Positions 59,061 through 64,000 of a stretch of 64,000 nucleotides of DNA are shown piece after piece; the first letter of the stretch is position 1, and each line of letters begins with the position of its first letter. The translations under genes were made by a program, and so were the position numbers. A model generated the notes under the pieces. The model saw nothing but the letters and a program-made list of their open reading frames with translations, searched no databases and had not been told where the DNA came from. The DNA is from Flavobacterium sp. (lineage in GTDB: Bacteria > Bacteroidota > Bacteroidia > Flavobacteriales > Flavobacteriaceae), in NCBI GenBank assembly GCA_014377455.1, contig JACMPO010000173.1, positions 1 to 64,000 of the forward strand, read 5' to 3'.

Positions 59061-59100
59061 TCTTTATAAAATCTTTATATAAGGCAAATACATCTTTATA
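59060..59100 (+). promoter_or_regulatory. Three direct repeats ATCTTTATA upstream of kup (putative response-regulator operator)
   Basis: ATCTTTATA at 59060, 59071 and 59092 (spacings 11 and 21 bp). Confidence 0.5.
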
Positions 59101-59157
59101 ACCTACAAATACCGTTTTGCAGACCTTTGTAACATAAATTTTTAATTAAATTATGTT

Positions 59158-61128
59158 ATGAATAATACAAAAAATGGTCTTGTAAATAAAGTAACTGTAG
59201 CATCGCTTCTTGTAGCTCTTGGAATTATTTATGGAGACATTGGCACAAGTCCACTCTATGTTTTCAAAGCAATAATTGGTACCAGAGATATCAGTATGAT
59301 GCTGGTTTATGGAGGAGTTTCCTGTGTTTTTTGGACCTTAGTTTTTCAAACAACCATAAAATATATTTGGCTCACGCTTAGAGCTGACAATCATGGCGAA
59401 GGTGGCATTTTTTCACTCTATGCGCTAGTTAGACGCTATGGGAAAAAGCTTGTAGTACCTACCATTCTTGGTGCAACTACATTACTTGCTGACGGAATTA
59501 TTACTCCACCAATTTCGGTTTCATCAGCAATTGAAGGTTTGAGTATGGTAAAAGGATTTGAAAATACTATCATTCCTGGTAATTTTTTAACTGTAGGAAT
59601 TGTTGTTGCCATCATCTCGTTACTATTTTTTTTCCAGCGATTTGGAACTCAAGTTATAGGAAAAGCTTTTGGACCCATTATGACTATTTGGTTTTCGATG
59701 TTAATTATTTTTGGAGTAAAAGAAATTTTACAACACACCGATATTCTTGCTGCACTAAATCCATACTACGCTTACAATTTATTGGCTAATTATCCCAATG
59801 GGTTTTGGCTTTTAGGAGCGGTATTTCTTTGTACAACTGGAGCTGAAGCACTTTACTCCGACTTAGGACATTGTGGAATAAACAACATCAGAATCACTTG
59901 GATTTACGTCAAAATTAGTTTGGTTGTTGCTTATTTAGGTCAAGCAGCATGGCTTATGCATCAAGGCACACCACTTTTAAACGGCAGAAATCCATTTTTT
60001 GAAATAATACCAACTTGGTTTTTGCTTCCAAGCATCATCATTTCTACTTGTGCAACAATTATTGCCTCTCAAGCGCTTATAAGTGGTAGTTTCACTTTAA
60101 TAAGTGAAGCGATGAATTTAAACTTCTGGCCCAGAGTAACCGTCAGCCAACCTAGTGATAGTAAAGGACAAATATACATTCCTAGTATAAACACTATTTT
60201 ATGGTTTGGATGTGTTTTAATGATGGTATATTTTAAAGAAAGTGCACACATGGAAGCTGCATATGGTTTTTCTATAACCATTACAATGATGATGACTTCC
60301 TTACTGTTAAGTTACTTTATTTACTACAAATTAAAATGGAATAAAATATATGTCATTCTATTTTTATTAGTATTTGGAACAATTGAAATCGCATTTTTTG
60401 TAGCCAATGTCGCAAAAATTAAAGAACGATGGATGTTTCTGTTTTTCGAATTATTCATCTTCATGGTAATGTACATTTGGTACTATGCTCGAAAAATTAA
60501 TAATCGTTTTACAAAATTTGTTGAACTTGGAAAATACAGTACCCAGTTAACGCAATTGAGTCAAGATGACGCTATTCCTAAATTTGCAACTCATTTAATC
60601 TATTTATCAAAAGCAGACAGACGTCACGAAGTAGAAGAAAAAATAATCAAATCTATTTTCTCTAAAAAACCAAAACGTGCCGATGTATATTGGTTTTTAC
60701 ATCTAAACCGAACCGAAGATCCATTTACTCTTTCCTATAATGTTTCAGAATTAGTGGATGATAAAGTAATAAAAGTAAATATTAATGTGGGATTCAGAAT
60801 TCAACCTAAAACCGAATTATATTTCAAAAATATAGTAAAAGAACTGGTAATTAATAAAGAATTAAATCTACACATTAGACCAGATGGCTCCAGCAAATAT
60901 AATAACGAACCCGATTTTAAATTTGTAGTCATAGAGAAGTTTTTATCCATCGAAAATGAATTTGCTTTGCGTGAAGGCTTCTTACTAAGAGGTTATTTCT
61001 TTCTCAAAAAATTAGGTTTGAGCGACGAAAAAGCATTTGGATTAGAAAAATCAGATGTTCAAATAGAACAAATTCCACTCGTATATCAACCTATAACGAA
61101 CATCAAATTAGATAGAGAAATTAGATAA
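59158..61128 (+). CDS. kup: Low-affinity potassium transporter Kup
   Basis: ALGIIYGDIGTSPLYVFKAIIG; LRADNHGEGGIFSLYALVRR; TTGAEALYSDLGHCG. Confidence 0.96.
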   Translation: MNNTKNGLVNKVTVASLLVALGIIYGDIGTSPLYVFKAIIGTRDISMMLVYGGVSCVFWTLVFQTTIKYIWLTLRADNHGEGGIFSLYALVRRYGKKLVVPTILGATTLLADGIITPPISVSSAIEGLSMVKGFENTIIPGNFLTVGIVVAIISLLFFFQRFGTQVIGKAFGPIMTIWFSMLIIFGVKEILQHTDILAALNPYYAYNLLANYPNGFWLLGAVFLCTTGAEALYSDLGHCGINNIRITWIYVKISLVVAYLGQAAWLMHQGTPLLNGRNPFFEIIPTWFLLPSIIISTCATIIASQALISGSFTLISEAMNLNFWPRVTVSQPSDSKGQIYIPSINTILWFGCVLMMVYFKESAHMEAAYGFSITITMMMTSLLLSYFIYYKLKWNKIYVILFLLVFGTIEIAFFVANVAKIKERWMFLFFELFIFMVMYIWYYARKINNRFTKFVELGKYSTQLTQLSQDDAIPKFATHLIYLSKADRRHEVEEKIIKSIFSKKPKRADVYWFLHLNRTEDPFTLSYNVSELVDDKVIKVNINVGFRIQPKTELYFKNIVKELVINKELNLHIRPDGSSKYNNEPDFKFVVIEKFLSIENEFALREGFLLRGYFFLKKLGLSDEKAFGLEKSDVQIEQIPLVYQPITNIKLDREIR

Positions 61129-61129
61129 A

Positions 61130-61402
61130 ATGAAAACAGATTTATCATTAATACTGTACAATAAATATTTCAACCTTAAAAATCGAGTTATAGAAATCGA
61201 ATTAAAAAGTCATAAAGTAAAAACAGGGAAATTTATTGGTTTTATAAAAGGGAACAAAACATATATTTCAAAGTGGCATTTTGACAATTCTAATGTAATC
61301 ATAGGAATAGACACTTTTGGATTTTTAATTGGAGAAATAATAAATCAAAAAAGTATTTCTAAAATAAAATTTTTAGAAGATAACACAATAATGAACTTTT
61401 AA
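61130..61402 (+). CDS. Hypothetical small protein, 90 aa
   Basis: ATG immediately follows kup stop; beta-rich LKNRVIEIELKSHKVKTGKFIGFIKGNKTYISKWHF. Confidence 0.7.
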   Translation: MKTDLSLILYNKYFNLKNRVIEIELKSHKVKTGKFIGFIKGNKTYISKWHFDNSNVIIGIDTFGFLIGEIINQKSISKIKFLEDNTIMNF

Positions 61403-61410
61403 AGATAAAT

Positions 61411-62781
61411 ATGAAAACTACATTAATTACTTTTTTAATAACAATTACAACTTTTACTTGCTTTGCTCAACAGGAAAAACAACTAGATACGATTTCTGAA
61501 AAAATTCCTTTTGAAAACATGGATATGAGTTGGCAAAATGGTTCTGATAGACGAACTACACCACCTGTGTTAACCTCCAAATATTTTACTGGAAGCCTAA
61601 TGGTAGATGTAAATTATACCCATTCCTTTAATAATCCAAATGATAATACAGTAGTTGGATCTACTGCCTTAGCTCGAAATAACGAAATTCAACTCTCCAG
61701 TGCAAACTTAGGTGGAGAATTTAATTATGAAGGTGCACGAGCTAAAGTAATAATGCAATTTGGAACCCGATCTACAGTAATCCCTCGTAACGATTTAAGC
61801 GTTTACAAAGGTCAATATCAACTGGATAATGCCTATCGATATTTATCAGAAGCTTATGCGGGATATCATTTCAAAAAATGGTATGGTATAAATGTAGATG
61901 CGGGAATGTTCATGTCTTACATTGGTTTAAACTCGTACTATCAAGTAGAAAATTGGGAATACCAAGCATCATTTACTTCTGATAATACACCATGGTTTTT
62001 TAATGGCGTTCGGATTCAAGTTTTCCCAACTAAAAAATTAAAAATCGAAGGTTGGCTTATTAATGGATGGCAAAGTTATGGCAGATTTAATAGCATGCCA
62101 GGAATAGGCGGAAATATAACTTATGCTCCAACAGAGTCAGTAAAACTTATAACAAACGATTATTATGGCAAAGATGCAGCAGGAATACCAGACAGAATTC
62201 GTTTCCACTCTGATAATAGCTTGCTCGTTCGATATTTAAACAATCCAAAATCGTCTGGAATAACAAAAGCAGCATTTTCATCTACATTCGATTTTGGTTT
62301 CGAAAATGGTGGTGGCGTAAGCGGGTTCAAAGAAAGAACAGACAGTCCAGCACAATATTTTTTAAGTGGCATGGTTTACAACAGAGTTTGGTTTAATAAT
62401 AATAAACTTGCATGGACAATTGGCGGTGGCGTCATGACAAATCCTGGACGTTACTTAGTATTATACCCAACAGGACAAGCAAGTCCACTTCCTAATCCAA
62501 ATAATCCTACTCAAACTGCCGGAGCATTTCCATTTTCGGCAAATCCTGGCGATAAGTTTACAGGTTGGGATTGCAGTACAGGATTTGATTTTATGCCAAA
62601 TCAAAGCATTACCTTTAGAGTAGAAATAGTGCACAGAGAAGCAAACGTTCCCTATTTTGCTGGCTCAGGCGGAGTAACATCCCCTAACGGATACACCACA
62701 ACACCACTACCGGCTGACTGGCGACCAGATTTAGTGAAAGTAGAAAACAGACTGATATTTGCACTTTTATTTAGAATATAA
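61411..62781 (+). CDS. Outer-membrane porin-like beta-barrel protein
   Basis: Signal peptide; TSKYFTGSLMVDVNYTHSFNNPNDNTVVGSTALARNNEIQLSSANLGGEFNYEGARAKVIMQFGTRSTVIPRND...; terminal LIFALLFRI. Confidence 0.85.
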   Translation: MKTTLITFLITITTFTCFAQQEKQLDTISEKIPFENMDMSWQNGSDRRTTPPVLTSKYFTGSLMVDVNYTHSFNNPNDNTVVGSTALARNNEIQLSSANLGGEFNYEGARAKVIMQFGTRSTVIPRNDLSVYKGQYQLDNAYRYLSEAYAGYHFKKWYGINVDAGMFMSYIGLNSYYQVENWEYQASFTSDNTPWFFNGVRIQVFPTKKLKIEGWLINGWQSYGRFNSMPGIGGNITYAPTESVKLITNDYYGKDAAGIPDRIRFHSDNSLLVRYLNNPKSSGITKAAFSSTFDFGFENGGGVSGFKERTDSPAQYFLSGMVYNRVWFNNNKLAWTIGGGVMTNPGRYLVLYPTGQASPLPNPNNPTQTAGAFPFSANPGDKFTGWDCSTGFDFMPNQSITFRVEIVHREANVPYFAGSGGVTSPNGYTTTPLPADWRPDLVKVENRLIFALLFRI

Positions 62782-62814
62782 ATTTAAAATAATATTAAAT
62801 TTGTAAAATCTAAA

Positions 62815-63243
62815 ATAAAAAGTCAGTTGGAAGTTCAAATTGATAACTACATAAATTCGCAATCTGAGCCTAAGAAAAATGAAATGCAAATACTGCATCA
62901 AATGATACTTTCGTTATCACCAAATTGTAAATTGTGGTTTCTTTAGGGTATTAATAATCAAGGTAAAATTGTCTCAAATCCAAACATTGGTTATGGGACA
63001 CAAACCACGAATTATGCAAATGGAACATCTAAAGAATTTTATAAAATTGGTTTAAGTGCTAACACCAATGGAATTTCTATTTACATTCTAGGATTATCCG
63101 ATAAAAATTATCTAGCACAAACTTATGGCGAAATTATTGGCAAAGCTACAGTGACAGGCTATTGCATAAAATTTAAAACAATTCAAAATATTAATCTTGC
63201 TATACTTGAAGATGCTATCAAATTTGGATTTCAATACAACTAA
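62815..63243 (+). pseudogene. DUF1801-like protein remnant, no ATG start and an internal TAG
   Basis: KSQLEVQIDNYINSQSEPKKNEMQILHQMILSLSPNCKLWFL*GINNQGKIVSNPNIGYGTQTTNYANGTSKEFYKIGLSANTNGISIYILGLSDKNYLAQTYGEIIGKATVTGYCIKFKTIQNINLAILEDAIKFGFQYN*. Confidence 0.65.
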
Positions 63244-63294
63244 AAAAATTAGTCAACCCTTAAACTAAATTAATTCGTACATTGAATTAAAAAT

Positions 63295-64000
63295 ATGAAA
63301 AACAGTTTAGCCATAATCCTATTGATACTAACAGCAACAGCCTGCAAAGTCGAAAAATTTAAAGATATCCCTTATTTAGATGGTAATGCTAATGCAGAAA
63401 ATCCGGCCTTAAATATTTTTAAACCCCGTAACAAAAAGAAAGATAATCCGGTTTTGATTTTTGTACACGGTGGCAATTGGAATCAAGGCGATAAAAAATT
63501 ATACGGCTTTTTTGGTCGAAATTTTGCAAAAAAAGGAATCACAACAGTGGTTGTAGGATATACTTTAAGTCCAAAAACCAATTACGACGGAATGGCAAAA
63601 CAAGTTGCAAAAGCAATAGAATGGACCAAAGAAAATTGTGCATCATACAACGGAAATCCAAATAAAATATTCTTAACAGGACATTCTGCAGGAGGACATT
63701 TAGTGGCTCTTGTTGCAACAAACACAAAATATTTAAAAGATCAATCCATAGTAAAAGGTGTTATTTTAAATGATGCTGCAGGACTTGATATGAAACATTA
63801 TCTTGAAGAATTTCCGCCTACTCAAACCGATGATTATATAACGACCTGGTCTGAAAATCCTAAAAACTGGCAAGAAGCGTCTCCTATATATTTTGTAAAT
63901 AAAAACAGTCCTCCTTTTTTGATATATGTAGGAAGTAAAACCTACCCATCTATCAAGGTATCAAATGAACGATTTTTAGACAAACTTCATGAATTTCAAC
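63295..64000 (+). CDS. Alpha/beta hydrolase (esterase/lipase-like) lipoprotein, truncated by window edge
   Basis: MKNSLAIILLILTATACKVEKF...NPVLIFVHGGNWNQGDKKLYGFFGRNFAKKGITTVVVGYTLSPK...IFLTGHSAGGHLVALVA; open to the window end. Confidence 0.85.
   Translation, partial: MKNSLAIILLILTATACKVEKFKDIPYLDGNANAENPALNIFKPRNKKKDNPVLIFVHGGNWNQGDKKLYGFFGRNFAKKGITTVVVGYTLSPKTNYDGMAKQVAKAIEWTKENCASYNGNPNKIFLTGHSAGGHLVALVATNTKYLKDQSIVKGVILNDAAGLDMKHYLEEFPPTQTDDYITTWSENPKNWQEASPIYFVNKNSPPFLIYVGSKTYPSIKVSNERFLDKLHEFQ

Overview
The window is an AT-rich Bacteroidota (Flavobacteriaceae, Flavobacterium-like) chromosomal segment. It is gene-dense and mostly housekeeping: argS, smpB, typA, rpsT, proS, rimO, bshC, ndk, secA, nadC, rlmH, dapD, a fused branched-chain 2-oxoacid dehydrogenase E1, kup, four tRNAs and a small SRP RNA. 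Interspersed are secreted or surface proteins with T9SS sorting domains (374-4951, 26167-29814, 31576-34055), a low-complexity Tyr/Asn/Gly lipoprotein, and a YadA-head-like protein with a C1q-like C-terminus. I found no CRISPR array, transposase, integrase, prophage or recognisable defence island, and no convincing multi-gene novel system. The observations most worth follow-up are: (i) two copies of a structured intergenic element of the form 'A[G/A]CCCTGAT..GA - hairpin - GA[G/A]AGCAGGAATT'; (ii) a spacerless perfect 54-bp palindrome between convergent genes; (iii) a cluster of homopolymer frameshifts that break mgsA and a small membrane-protein ORF; (iv) a degenerate 20-21-nt periodic array; (v) a KdpD/KdpE-like pair next to kup with helically phased ATCTTTATA repeats; (vi) several orphan or low-complexity surface proteins. 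Family names come from reading the translations, without database searches.
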